Shown here: piece after piece, positions 8,767 through 17,291 of the stretch | Numbering within the stretch: the first letter of the stretch is position 1 | How the letters are laid out: each line of letters opens with the position of its first letter | Translations under genes and position numbers: made by a program | NCBI RefSeq assembly: GCF_003641205.1 | Contig: NZ_CP032762.1 | Span: 4,980,001-5,044,000, forward strand | Origin: Rhodococcus sp. P1Y | Lineage (GTDB): Bacteria > Actinomycetota > Actinomycetes > Mycobacteriales > Mycobacteriaceae | Direction of reading: 5' to 3' | Length of the DNA: 64,000 nt | Notes under the pieces: model-generated | Databases searched by the model: none | What the model saw: only the letters and a program-made list of their open reading frames with translations | Told to the model about the DNA's origin: nothing

Positions 8767-10598
8767 GCGCTCAACAATTCCATGATCTTGCGCGCTTGTG
8801 TCGCGCAGTCACCGTCCCCGGGATGAAGCACCAGGTCCGGATGGTCCGGGGTTTCGTAGGGATCGTCCACTCCGGTGAACCCTTTTATTTCACCTGCGCG
8901 CGCTTTCGCGTACATCCCCTTGGGGTCACGCTTCTCGCACAGGGCAATAGGGGTGTCGACGAACACTTCGAAAAATGGGATTCCTGCCGCCTTGTGGAGG
9001 CGACGTACTTCGTCACGGTCCCGCCGGTACGGGCTGATCAGACATGCGATCGAGACGAGGCCCGCATCCGCCATCAACTCCGCCACGGCTCCGACGCGCC
9101 GCACGTTCTCGGCGCGGTCCGACGCGGAGAACGTCAGGTCGGAATTGAGCCCGTGACGCAAGTTGTCACCGTCGAGCCGATACGCAGGCTTGCCCGACGC
9201 CACAAGCAACCGTTCCAGCTCAGCGGCGATCGTCGATTTACCCGACGCCGACAAACCGGTCATCCACACGGTCGCGCCTCGGGTGGTTCGTTGGTCGCGC
9301 TCGATCCGAGACGAACTCCAGACAGCACCGGTAGACGCGGGCGTCGGGCCAGTGATCATGCCGGCCGCGACCGTGGCACCCGAGCGTTCGTCGACGAGCA
9401 GAAAGCTGCCGGTCACCCTGTTCCGGCGATAGGGATCGAAGAACAGCGGACGGTGAGTCCGAAGCTGCACTCGCCCGATCGCGTTGAGCGCCAACGAATC
9501 AGCGGGTGAATCACGGTGGAGGGTATTGACGTCGAGCCGGTAGTCCAGGGTGACGACATCTGCAGGAGTAGTTGCCGTGGTGTGCATCAGAAGATAGCGG
9601 TTGCCCGCACGCAGGGCAGAGTCGTCGGTCAGCCAACAGACCATCGCATCGATCTCGGACCCGACGAGTGGGCGATTGTTCGGACGCACAAGCATGTGCC
9701 CTCGCCCCAGATCGACATCGTCGTCGAGCTCCATACATACCGCAGAGGAAGCGAACCCCTCGGATACCTCCTCACCGCCTGGGCCTCGCACGGCCTTGAT
9801 TCGCGTCGAGGATCCCGACGGCAGCGCGAGGACCTCGTCACCGGCCTTGAAGACCCCGCCTGCGACGGTTCCGGCGTACCCGCGAAAATCTCGGTACTCC
9901 GACCGCCCGGACCTGATCACGTACTGAACAGGAAATCTGGCGTCGATGAGGTTGCGGTCCGACGCGATATGCACGTCCTCGAGATGATGCAGCAGGGAAC
10001 TCCCCTGGTACCACGCCATAGCGCGGCTTCGATGGACGACGTTGTCTCCATCCAACGCCGACATGGGTACGAACGTCAGATCATGGACGTCGAGTTTTGC
10101 GGCGAAATCGCGAAATTCGGACTTCACCTCCTCGAATCTGGCCTCCGACCAATCGACGAGGTCCATCTTGTTCACGCACAACACGAGATGCGGAATACCG
10201 AGCAACGACGCCAGAAACGCATGCCGCCTGGTCTGCTCGAGCACGCCTGCCCTGGCGTCGACGAGAATCAATGCGACGTCCGCAGTCGATGCTCCCGTGA
10301 CCATGTTGCGGGTGTACTGCTCGTGCCCAGGAGTGTCGGCGATGATGAACTTGCGTTTGTCCGTCGCGAAATATCGGTGGGCGACGTCGATCGTGATTCC
10401 CTGCTCGCGTTCGGCGCGCAATCCGTCGGTCAACAGAGCCAAGTCGGTCGAATCCCCTCCTCGCTGTCGACTCGTACGCTCCACCGCCTCCAGCTGGTCC
10501 TCGAAGATCGACTTGGAGTCGTAGAGCAACCGACCGATCAACGTCGACTTTCCGTCGTCGACACTGCCCGCCGTCGCGACCCGCAGAAGCTGCGACAT
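8763..10598 (-). CDS. cysNC: Bifunctional sulfate adenylyltransferase subunit 1 / APS kinase (CysNC)
   Basis: A 611-residue fusion. The N-terminal CysN GTPase has G1 [10 protein letters not shown]3 DTPGHEQY and G4 NKMD, followed by beta-barrel domains. The C-terminal ~170 residues are APS kinase with P-loop GLSASGKST. CysN drives APS synthesis by CysD using GTP; CysC phosphorylates APS to PAPS, the sulfuryl donor. The same fusion is found in mycobacteria. The ATG at 10598 shares one base with the cysD stop; the open frame further upstream is not coding. No APS/PAPS reductase or sulfite reductase lies nearby. Together with the sulfotransferase 4 kb away, this suggests that PAPS is made here for sulfonation, not only for cysteine. 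Confidence 0.96.
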   Translation of the reverse strand: MSQLLRVATAGSVDDGKSTLIGRLLYDSKSIFEDQLEAVERTSRQRGGDSTDLALLTDGLRAEREQGITIDVAHRYFATDKRKFIIADTPGHEQYTRNMVTGASTADVALILVDARAGVLEQTRRHAFLASLLGIPHLVLCVNKMDLVDWSEARFEEVKSEFRDFAAKLDVHDLTFVPMSALDGDNVVHRSRAMAWYQGSSLLHHLEDVHIASDRNLIDARFPVQYVIRSGRSEYRDFRGYAGTVAGGVFKAGDEVLALPSGSSTRIKAVRGPGGEEVSEGFASSAVCMELDDDVDLGRGHMLVRPNNRPLVGSEIDAMVCWLTDDSALRAGNRYLLMHTTATTPADVVTLDYRLDVNTLHRDSPADSLALNAIGRVQLRTHRPLFFDPYRRNRVTGSFLLVDERSGATVAAGMITGPTPASTGAVWSSSRIERDQRTTRGATVWMTGLSASGKSTIAAELERLLVASGKPAYRLDGDNLRHGLNSDLTFSASDRAENVRRVGAVAELMADAGLVSIACLISPYRRDRDEVRRLHKAAGIPFFEVFVDTPIALCEKRDPKGMYAKARAGEIKGFTGVDDPYETPDHPDLVLHPGDGDCATQARKIMELLSA

Positions 10599-11509
10599 CA
10601 GAAGTAACCTTCCTTCTTGCGGTCTTCCATACCTGACTCCGAAATTCGGTCGTCGCCGCGAGTTGCTCCCCGCTCTGTCGTCCGAGTCGTCGCGATCTCG
10701 AGCACCACCGCATTCGCGTCGGCCGCCGCCGAGTTGACGCAACCGGTGCAGGTGGCGTCGCCGACCGTACGGAATCTCACCAACGACTCGAACGGTTCCT
10801 CGTCATCGAGAAGATCGATGAATCGTGTTGCAGCCATCAACATTCCGTCGCGCGGGATCACCATGCGCCGATGGGCATAGTAGATGCTGGGCAACGCGAT
10901 GTCCTCGGCCGCGATGTACTGCCAGATGTCGAGTTCGGTCCAGTTGGACAGCGGGAAGACTCTGAAGTGCTCGCCCGGCAGGTGCCTGCCGTTGTACAAC
11001 TGCCACAACTCCGGACGCTGCTTGCGCGGGTCCCACTGTCCGTGTCGGTCTCTGAAGCTGAAGATGCGCTCTTTCGCACGAGCTTTCTCCTCGTCGCGCC
11101 GCGCTCCTCCGAACACCGCGTCGAAGCGATGTTCACCGATGGCGCGGAGCAGCGTTGCAGTCTGCAAGCGATTCCGCGTTGCCCCGGGGCCGGTTTCGTC
11201 GGCCGAGCGGCCCGCGTCGATATCGTCCTGCACCGACGCAACGATGAGATCGATGCCCGACGCCTCGGCGGTCGCATCTCGAAATTCGATGACTTCGTCG
11301 AAGTTGTGGCCGGTGTCGATGTGCATGACAGAGAACGGAATTGGTGCCGGCCAGAACGCCTTGGCCGCCAGGTGCAGCATTACCACCGAGTCCTTACCCC
11401 CGGAGAACAGCAACACCGGACGTTCTGCCGTTGCCGCAACTTCGCGAAAGATGTGAACAGCCTCGGCCTCCAGTGCGCCGAGATGAGTCAGTTGGTACGT
11501 GGCCGACAT
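10598..11509 (-). CDS. cysD: Sulfate adenylyltransferase subunit 2
   Basis: A 303-residue ATP pyrophosphatase-fold subunit with the PP-loop [11 protein letters not shown] near the N-terminus. It adenylates sulfate to APS in complex with CysN. A strong ribosome-binding site GGAGGG (11515-11520) lies before ATG 11509. It is the first gene of cysD-cysNC-cysQ. Its 5' region carries motifs A (11575-11588) and B (11529-11544), also found in front of the divergently arranged DUF1214-like/SDR/sulfotransferase operon. That implies common control by the IclR protein between them or by another regulator. Confidence 0.97.
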   Translation of the reverse strand: MSATYQLTHLGALEAEAVHIFREVAATAERPVLLFSGGKDSVVMLHLAAKAFWPAPIPFSVMHIDTGHNFDEVIEFRDATAEASGIDLIVASVQDDIDAGRSADETGPGATRNRLQTATLLRAIGEHRFDAVFGGARRDEEKARAKERIFSFRDRHGQWDPRKQRPELWQLYNGRHLPGEHFRVFPLSNWTELDIWQYIAAEDIALPSIYYAHRRMVIPRDGMLMAATRFIDLLDDEEPFESLVRFRTVGDATCTGCVNSAAADANAVVLEIATTRTTERGATRGDDRISESGMEDRKKEGYF

Positions 11510-11528
11510 GGCGTCCCTCCGATCGGTC

Positions 11529-11544
11529 GGTCCATATTTGTACC
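11529..11544. promoter_or_regulatory. Motif B upstream of cysD
   Basis: GGTCCATATTTGTACC is an imperfect palindrome and matches 14 of 16 positions of the element at 12540-12555 in front of the DUF1214-like gene. It lies 8 nt upstream of the cysD ribosome-binding site, so it is likely at or just after the transcription start. Confidence 0.55.
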
Positions 11545-11574
11545 GACTCGGTTCACGCTTGATGCATCGAACAA

Positions 11575-11588
11575 TAGAACCTGTTCTA
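11575..11588. promoter_or_regulatory. Motif A (TAGAACnnGTTCTA) upstream of cysD
   Basis: TAGAACCTGTTCTA has perfect 6-bp arms around 2 bp. It sits 30 bp upstream of motif B in the cysD promoter and 8 bp past the iclR stop. It fits the published KstR consensus TnnAACnnGTTnnA; an IclR-family operator is the alternative. Confidence 0.6.
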
Positions 11589-11596
11589 GCAATCGG

Positions 11597-12484
11597 TCAA
11601 CGTGTGGGTCGACGCCCGCCCGCCAAAGATGTCACTTCGTCCGCAACCGCGCGCAACGCCGCCCCGCGCCGCGCGATCTCCGCGCCGTCGATTTGCTTGC
11701 CCACGTGCAGGGTCAACACCATCGCCTGTCGCCCCCGGGCGTCGTACGTCGGCGCGGCAATGACGCTGACACCATGCATCTCACCGTGCCCGCTCCGCCC
11801 CAGATACACCCGCTCACCGAGACTCGACACCACCTCCCCGAGCAGTTCACGAACCTCGTCCGGTAGTTCACGTGCGGCAACGCCCGCCATCGCGGAATGC
11901 AGTCGCCGTCCAACGTCGGTGAGAGTCTCGACGAGATAGCCGTTTCGGCGGCACTCGCCGATGACCCTCAGAAGGTGATCGCGGTCGAGCCGAATCGGCA
12001 GCGCAGGCTCGCGCTGTAACCACTCCTCGACCCGATCGTCGGAGTCCCACAGCACGTACATAAGTCCCACCGGTGGCGCGAACGGGTACGACTCGCCGAC
12101 CTTCGCCGTGCGCGCGTCTTCCCGTCCGACCACTGCCAGAAGAGTGATGCGGTCGCCCACCACCTGGGACGCGGTGCACGTCGTGTCGTACGCAGCGCTC
12201 AACGATTCCAGCTTCGACTCGACGAGTGGGCCGATCGCGAACGCTTCATGCGCTGCGCGTCCCGCGGCAATCAGCGCCGGACCGAGTCCGTAGGTGACGG
12301 GAGCCGGTTCGCGAACAAGATAACCGCCGTCCACCAGCGAGGACAGTATGCCCAAGCACGTGGGTTTGCTGATGTCGAGAGCCCGTGCGAGTTCGGACAA
12401 TCCGAACCTCTGATCACCTCGCGCCACCATGTAGTCGAGCACCGCGACCACCCGGTCCGTCGGCGGCGACGTACGACCGGCCAT
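11597..12484 (-). CDS. IclR-family transcriptional regulator
   Basis: A 295-residue regulator. The N-terminal winged HTH (about residues 8-65) reads FGLSELARALDISKPTCLGILSSL. The C-terminal GAF-like effector domain includes SVIAAPTYDARGR. A GGGAGGG ribosome-binding site precedes ATG 12484. It lies between the cysD-cysNC-cysQ operon and the divergent DUF1214-like/SDR/sulfotransferase operon. A perfect copy of motif A (12495-12508) almost touches its ribosome-binding site, so autoregulation is likely if A is its operator. IclR proteins usually sense small aromatic or organic acids; the effector here is unknown. Confidence 0.92.
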   Translation of the reverse strand: MAGRTSPPTDRVVAVLDYMVARGDQRFGLSELARALDISKPTCLGILSSLVDGGYLVREPAPVTYGLGPALIAAGRAAHEAFAIGPLVESKLESLSAAYDTTCTASQVVGDRITLLAVVGREDARTAKVGESYPFAPPVGLMYVLWDSDDRVEEWLQREPALPIRLDRDHLLRVIGECRRNGYLVETLTDVGRRLHSAMAGVAARELPDEVRELLGEVVSSLGERVYLGRSGHGEMHGVSVIAAPTYDARGRQAMVLTLHVGKQIDGAEIARRGAALRAVADEVTSLAGGRRPTR

Positions 12485-12494
12485 TGACCCTCCC

Positions 12495-12508
12495 TAGAAC
12501 ACGTTCTA
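12495..12508. promoter_or_regulatory. Motif A (perfect copy) in iclR / DUF1214-like intergenic region
   Basis: TAGAACACGTTCTA is a perfect palindrome with 6-bp arms, 10 nt upstream of the iclR start and 31 bp before motif B on the plus side. It matches the KstR consensus TnnAACnnGTTnnA exactly. Confidence 0.62.
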
Positions 12509-12518
12509 TTGTCGTTTC

Positions 12519-12555
12519 TGCAACCTGTTCTACCAGATCGGTACGTATTTGTACC
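12519..12555. promoter_or_regulatory. Degenerate motif A plus motif B upstream of DUF1214-like gene
   Basis: TGCAACCTGTTCTA (12519-12532) keeps 11 bases of the cysD-side motif A. GGTACGTATTTGTACC (12540-12555) has GGTAC/GTACC arms and is the counterpart of motif B at cysD. Motif B ends 9 nt before the AAGGAG ribosome-binding site (12565-12570). Confidence 0.5.
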
Positions 12556-12576
12556 ACCAGTTGCAAGGAGATGGGT

Positions 12577-13737
12577 GTGCTTACCGATTCATTCACCGAA
12601 GCGACGGCGGCCGCGGAAAAGATCATCGAAGACGCTCCGCACGTGCGGAGCGAACAGGACCTGGTCGAGGGATACGAGTACCTGGCCGGGAGTGTTCGAG
12701 CCTCGCTCCAGATGGCATGGGCATACGACACTCGATTTCCGATCTTCGCCTCCTCCACCGGCCCTTACACTAAGATGGGCCTCGACAACCCCGACACCTT
12801 GTACTTTCACGCCAATATTTCCGACGAGTACGAGTATGTGGTGGAAGGGACACGCGGAACCACAACGGATCTGAGCTTCCAGATCCTCAAGGGCGACTAC
12901 TCCCCCGTTGACGTACCCGACAGCCTGACGGCGTTCGACGACCGGTCTATTTCGGTCGAGCCAGATGGTTCGTTCGCACTGCATTTCGGGCGACCGTCCG
13001 ATCTACCCAACCACTTCACTCTCGGCGAAGGATCGTCGATGCTCGTGGTACGCGAGGTGTACAGCGACTGGACCGCCTCACGCGGGACCTTGACCATTCG
13101 ACGAATCGGGTCATCCGGGGATGCACCCGTGGTTCGTACGAAAGAAGCTGTCGCGAAGCGCTATTCGACGGCAGGCAAGATGTTGCTCGGACGGATCCGA
13201 ACGTTCCTGCAATTCCCTCAGTGGTTCTACCTGAATCTCGAGGTCAATACGATGACCGAACCGCGTCTCACCCCCGGCGGTTTGAGCACGCAATACTCGT
13301 CGGCCGGCCACTACGAGTTACGCGAGGACCAAGCGATGATCATCACCGTGCCGAAATCCGATGCGCCATATCAAGGATTCCAACTGGGCAGCCTGTGGTA
13401 CATCTCGCTCGACTACATTCACCACCAGACCTCTCTTACCGCGGATCAGGCGCAGACGGACCCGGACGGCAACATTCGACTCGTAGTCAGTGAGCGAAAC
13501 CCCGAGGTGACCAACTGGATCGAGACGACGGGACATTCGCGAGGCTACGCGCAGTTTCGTTGGCAACGAGTCTCGCGCGAGATGACCGCTGAGGACGGCC
13601 CCACTGTGCAGATCGTCGACTTCGACCACATTTCACAAGTGCTTCCCTACTACGACAGCAACAAGATCAGCCCCGAGGACTTCGCGTCACGGATCGATGC
13701 CAGACGCGATGCGGTGGCGACTCGGATGCTCGGATGA
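12577..13737 (+). CDS. DUF1214-like protein
   Basis: A 386-residue cytoplasmic protein without signal peptide. The C-terminal part, with LGSLWYISLDY, DPDGNIRLVVSERNPEVTNW and AQFRWQRVSR, resembles the DUF1214 beta-sandwich domain. The N-terminal half is acidic and unassigned. The start is set at GTG 12577 because AAGGAG (12565-12570) lies 6 nt upstream; the in-frame ATG at 12571 directly abuts that site. It is the first gene of a three-gene operon, overlapping the SDR gene by 4 bp. Family function is unknown. Its place with an SDR, a sulfotransferase and PAPS-making genes suggests a part in modifying a hydroxylated lipid or steroid-like substrate, which is inference only. Confidence 0.72.
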   Translation: MLTDSFTEATAAAEKIIEDAPHVRSEQDLVEGYEYLAGSVRASLQMAWAYDTRFPIFASSTGPYTKMGLDNPDTLYFHANISDEYEYVVEGTRGTTTDLSFQILKGDYSPVDVPDSLTAFDDRSISVEPDGSFALHFGRPSDLPNHFTLGEGSSMLVVREVYSDWTASRGTLTIRRIGSSGDAPVVRTKEAVAKRYSTAGKMLLGRIRTFLQFPQWFYLNLEVNTMTEPRLTPGGLSTQYSSAGHYELREDQAMIITVPKSDAPYQGFQLGSLWYISLDYIHHQTSLTADQAQTDPDGNIRLVVSERNPEVTNWIETTGHSRGYAQFRWQRVSREMTAEDGPTVQIVDFDHISQVLPYYDSNKISPEDFASRIDARRDAVATRMLG

Positions 13738-14510
13738 TGCTCGAGGGGAAGGTCGTCGTCGTCTCCGGCGTCGGGCCGTCACTCGGTAGGTCCATAGCCT
13801 TGCGTAGCGCAGCCGCGGGCGCCGACGTGGTGTTGGCGGCACGGACCGAGGACTTCTTGAGGGAAGTGGCGAAAGAGGTTGCAGAACTGGGCCGTCGAGC
13901 CCTGGTGGTGTCGACGGACATCACGGACCCCGAATCGTCCTCGGCACTCGTCGACTCCGCGCTGAATTCGTTCGGTCACGTCGACGTTCTTGTCAACAAC
14001 GCGTTCGCAATCCCGTCGATGAAGGACCTCGCACACACCGACGAATCGATCATTCGCCGAGGGCTCGAACTGTCCGTCTTCGGAACCTTGCGGTTGTCGC
14101 AGCTGTTCACCCCAGCCCTCGTCGAGTCCGCAGGGTCGATCGTGATGATCAACTCGGCAGTCCTGCGACATTCGCAGCCGAAGTACGGTAGCTACAAGAT
14201 CGCCAAGGCGTCGCTGCTTGCGATGTCGCAGACTCTTGCCAGTGAGCTAGGACCCCAGGGCGTGCGCGTCAACACCGTTGCACCTGGATATATTTGGGGA
14301 TCCACGCTGCAGGGTTACTTCGCGCACATGGCAAAGAAGTACGGAACCACCAGCGAACAGATCTACGAGCAGACCGCCTCCACCACCGATTTGCGGCGTC
14401 TACCCGAGCCGGAGGAGATCGCCGACGCCGTGGTGTTTCTCGCGTCCCCGCTCGCTCGCGCCGTCACCGGTCAATGCCTCGACGTCAACTGCGGCGAATA
14501 CCACCACTAG
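13734..14510 (+). CDS. Short-chain dehydrogenase/reductase
   Basis: A 258-residue classical SDR. The cofactor loop is GVGPSLGR (a TGxxxGxG variant), followed by LVNNAFA and the catalytic Ser (NSAVLRHS) and YKIAK (YxxxK). NTVAPGYIWG follows the active site. NAD(P)-dependent oxidation or reduction of an alcohol or ketone is expected; the substrate is not readable. The ATG overlaps the preceding stop (ATGA; a second ATG follows at 13737), so it is translationally coupled. The sulfotransferase starts 10 bp downstream. An SDR that exposes or removes a hydroxyl group would fit next to an O-sulfotransferase. Confidence 0.92.
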   Translation: MMLEGKVVVVSGVGPSLGRSIALRSAAAGADVVLAARTEDFLREVAKEVAELGRRALVVSTDITDPESSSALVDSALNSFGHVDVLVNNAFAIPSMKDLAHTDESIIRRGLELSVFGTLRLSQLFTPALVESAGSIVMINSAVLRHSQPKYGSYKIAKASLLAMSQTLASELGPQGVRVNTVAPGYIWGSTLQGYFAHMAKKYGTTSEQIYEQTASTTDLRRLPEPEEIADAVVFLASPLARAVTGQCLDVNCGEYHH

Positions 14511-14520
14511 GAGCGAAGAA

Positions 14521-15687
14521 GTGACCAGCACCGAACGTACCGACGTCGGCACAGCCGAGGATCTACACGCGTCGGCGAAGAAGTTCACCGGACTCGACGA
14601 CTTCGGATCGGACGACTACCGAGAAGGACTGGAAACGCTGCTCGAGTCCTACCAACGCGATGCCGAGCTGACTCCGATCGGCTCGAAGATGAGTCGATTC
14701 TTCCTTCGCGGCGCACTGGTGGCCAGATTGTTGAGCGAGCACGCGTGGAGAGCGAATCCCGGCTGGGTGGATGTGCCTATCGAGCGGCCCATCTTCGTCA
14801 CCGGGCTTCCCCGTACGGGAACGACTGCGCTGCATCGCTTGTTGACCGTCGACCCAGCCCACCAAGGCCTCGAAATGTGGCTGACCGAGATGCCGCAGCC
14901 TCGTCCGCCGCGCGAAACCTGGGAATCGAATCCCGTGTTCGCGCAGATCGAGAAGGGGTTCGCGCAGCATCACGTGGAGCACCCCGAATTCATGGGCGTG
15001 CACTACATGTCGGCGTCCGAGGTCGAAGAATGCTGGCAACTGCTCAGGCAGTCGGTCCAATCCATCGCTTACGAATGCTTGGCGTACGTCCCCACGTACT
15101 CGACCTGGCTGGCCGAGCAGAGCTGGCTCGCGCCCTATCAGCGTCACCGCAACAATCTTCAGCTGATCGGAATGCACGACGTCGGACGGCGATGGGTGCT
15201 CAAGAACCCGAGCCACCTGTTCGCGCTGGAAGAGCTACTGCAGGTCTACCCTGATGCCCTGATCATCCAGTGTCACCGGGAGCCGAGCACGATCATGCCG
15301 TCGGTATGCAGTCTCGCCGAACAAGCAACGCAAGGATGGAGCTCGAAGTTCACCGGCGAGACCATCGGACGCACCCAGCTCGAACTGTGGGAGCGTGGGG
15401 TGCACTCGTTCTCTGCAGCACGCGCGCAAGCGTCTGCATCGCAGTTCTACGATGTCGACTACCACGACTTCGTCGCCGAACCACTCGGAACCGTCGCGCA
15501 GGTGTACCGACACTTCGGGCTCGCCCTCACCGACGATGCTCGCACCGCAATGGAATCCATGCACGAATCGAGCCGAACCGGAGTGCGTAGGCCGGCACAC
15601 AAGTACAGCCTCGCCGACTTCGGCCTCGATGGGCCTGAGGTGGACCGAAGGTTCGCCGGCGCCCGGGTTCAGGGGTCTCCAGGGTGA
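14521..15687 (+). CDS. PAPS-dependent sulfotransferase
   Basis: A 388-residue member of the actinobacterial Sulfotransfer_3-type family. The 5'-phosphosulfate-binding loop is FVTGLPRTGTTALHRLL, and RWVLKNPSHLFALEELL plus the following CHREP form the 3'-phosphate-binding region. It transfers a sulfuryl group from PAPS to an acceptor hydroxyl, releasing PAP, the substrate of CysQ encoded in the same locus. The GTG start follows GGAG. The last codons (ending ARVQGSPG) run into the tandem-repeat array, so the native C-terminus may have been altered. The acceptor is unknown; many mycobacterial homologues are also orphans. PAPS supply and sulfonation thus sit in one 8-kb locus. Confidence 0.9.
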   Translation: MTSTERTDVGTAEDLHASAKKFTGLDDFGSDDYREGLETLLESYQRDAELTPIGSKMSRFFLRGALVARLLSEHAWRANPGWVDVPIERPIFVTGLPRTGTTALHRLLTVDPAHQGLEMWLTEMPQPRPPRETWESNPVFAQIEKGFAQHHVEHPEFMGVHYMSASEVEECWQLLRQSVQSIAYECLAYVPTYSTWLAEQSWLAPYQRHRNNLQLIGMHDVGRRWVLKNPSHLFALEELLQVYPDALIIQCHREPSTIMPSVCSLAEQATQGWSSKFTGETIGRTQLELWERGVHSFSAARAQASASQFYDVDYHDFVAEPLGTVAQVYRHFGLALTDDARTAMESMHESSRTGVRRPAHKYSLADFGLDGPEVDRRFAGARVQGSPG

Positions 15688-15893
15688 CCGAATGTCTGTT
15701 TCGGTCTCGCCGGGTGACCGAACGGCTGTTTGGGTCACTCTGAGTGTGCGAATGTCTCATTCGGTCTCGCCGGTGAACGAACGGCTCATTCGGTCACTCT
15801 GAGTGTGCGAATGTCTCATTCGGTCTCGCCGGTGAACGAACGGCTCATTCGGTCACCGGCGCGGAGCGAATGTCCCATTCAGTCACCTCGGAG
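15685..15893. repeat. Tandem array of seven ~29.5-bp units
   Basis: Two alternating half-units, GAATGTCTCATTCGGTC... and GAACGGCTCATTCGGTC..., make a 59-60 bp period. The word AATGTC recurs at 15691, 15751, 15810 and 15869. Seven half-units are visible; the first overlaps the sulfotransferase stop codon and the last ends just before the methyltransferase. Each GAATG-nnn-CATTC is a small hairpin. Copies in the middle are nearly identical and outer ones diverged, as expected for slippage. There is no CRISPR-like spacer variation. Confidence 0.85.
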
Positions 15894-15905
15894 CTAGGGT
15901 GTGGC

Positions 15906-16496
15906 ATGGCCCCGACACGCTGGCAGAACGAGAACACCGAGGCTCAGTCGCGCGAATACGTCGAACGGTTTGCGCGGTTGGAATCCCGCGGCGTCGACCT
16001 GCACGGTGAAGCCCGGATGGTCGACGCCTTACTCGCTCCCGGAAGCACGGTCCTCGACGCGGGTTGCGGCACAGCGCGTCTCGGTGCGGAACTTGCACGC
16101 CGCGGTCATCGGGTGACTGCAGTCGACCTCGATCCTGTATTCGTCGAGGCTGCGCGTGCGCACACCCAGATCACCGTTCACCAGGCCGATCTGACCGGGT
16201 TGGACCTTGGCGAAAGGTTCGACGCCGTGATCGCAGCGGGCAACGTGATGGTGTTCATGGAACCGGGCACCGAACGAACAGCCCTCGAACGGATCGCCGC
16301 TCACGTGAAGCCCGGGGGCGTATTCGTTGCAGGCTTCGCTACCGACAGGGCCTACACCGTCGAGCAGTTCGACGACCACCTCGACGCCGTCGGCTTAGGC
16401 GTCGAACATCGGTTTTCGACCTGGGACCTACGCCCTTGGCGGCAGGGCGCTGACTGGGCAGTGACCGTCGCCCGTGCGCCTGAGCTGTTGGCCTGA
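15906..16496 (+). CDS. Class I SAM-dependent methyltransferase
   Basis: A 196-residue Rossmann methyltransferase. Motif I is VLDAGCGTARLG, the acidic residue after beta-2 is in VTAVDLD, and ADLTGLDLGERFDAVIAAGNVM covers motifs II-III. The N-terminal NENTEAQSREYVERFARLE is typical of small uncharacterised methyltransferases. The start at ATG 15906 is chosen because frames upstream only read through the repeat array. Acceptor unknown. No co-oriented partner; the next gene converges. Confidence 0.85.
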   Translation: MAPTRWQNENTEAQSREYVERFARLESRGVDLHGEARMVDALLAPGSTVLDAGCGTARLGAELARRGHRVTAVDLDPVFVEAARAHTQITVHQADLTGLDLGERFDAVIAAGNVMVFMEPGTERTALERIAAHVKPGGVFVAGFATDRAYTVEQFDDHLDAVGLGVEHRFSTWDLRPWRQGADWAVTVARAPELLA

Positions 16497-16512
16497 AGGC
16501 CTCGTCGCCGAA

Positions 16513-17269
16513 CTAATTTACTGACGCGATCTGGAACCTGGCACCGAGCGGGTCCGCGATACCTGCAACTCGCCCGAACGGCGAGTCCTCCGGTTGATCG
16601 ACGACGGTTCCGCCCAGTTCGATCACCTTCGCAACAGCCGCATCCGTGTCGTCCACCCCGAAGTACACCCGCCAATGCGACGGTGGTAGAAACGCGGTAG
16701 CATCCATGATTCCGGCGACCATGTCACCGTCGACGATTGCCTGCGCATACCTGAACTCATCGGTGTCACCGAGAACCTCGTAGGTCCATCCGAACACAGA
16801 TTCGTAGAACGGCAGCGACGCGGTATAAGCGCGGGTGAACTGTTCGTGCCACACCGGTGTGCCGTGTTCACCCCATGCACCGTAGCCACGATGCTGATCG
16901 GCCTGCCAGATCCCCACGACCGCTCCCCCAGGGTCGGTGAAGAGTGACATCGTCCCCTGGTCTCCGACCGTCATCGCAGGGAACAGCACCTGCCCACCCG
17001 CTTCGGCCACCTTCCGGGCGGTGGCATCGGCGTCGGACGAGGCGATGTAGGTGTTCCAGACGTTCGACACCGTCGTGCCCCGGCATCTGGCCGCCAACTC
17101 CCGCAACGTTGACTCCGTCCTTGACGAACGTGACATATCCGCCGAACTCCTCGGCGACGTCCGCGTGCCAACCGAAGAGGTTCTCGTAGAACGGAACAAC
17201 GCGGCCTGGATCGCCGCTGGTCAGATCGATCCAACACGGGGCGTCGACGGTGAAATCCTTGCTGGGCAT
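16513..17269 (-). pseudogene. Two-domain VOC (glyoxalase-fold) protein, frameshifted
   Basis: Together two frames encode a complete tandem VOC protein similar to the mycobacterial Cfp30B/Rv0577 type. The first frame (from ATG 17269, with AGGAG upstream) gives MPSKDFTVDAPCWIDL...FYENLFGWHAD...GGQMPGHDG. The second continues SNVWNTYIASSDADA...FTDPGGAVVGIWQAD, then the second domain with FYESVFGWTYEV and ends ARFQIASVN. The switch lies near 17068-17073 and needs one base removed or two added. No in-frame start explains the downstream part alone. It is either a true recent pseudogene or a sequencing indel; the rest of both halves looks intact. Confidence 0.8.
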
Positions 17270-17291
17270 GACTTCTCCTGGGATGAGCGGG

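Noticed and set aside
15685..15893. Possible CRISPR array
   Set aside because: Repeats are contiguous with no unique spacers; units alternate between two related half-units and no cas genes are present.
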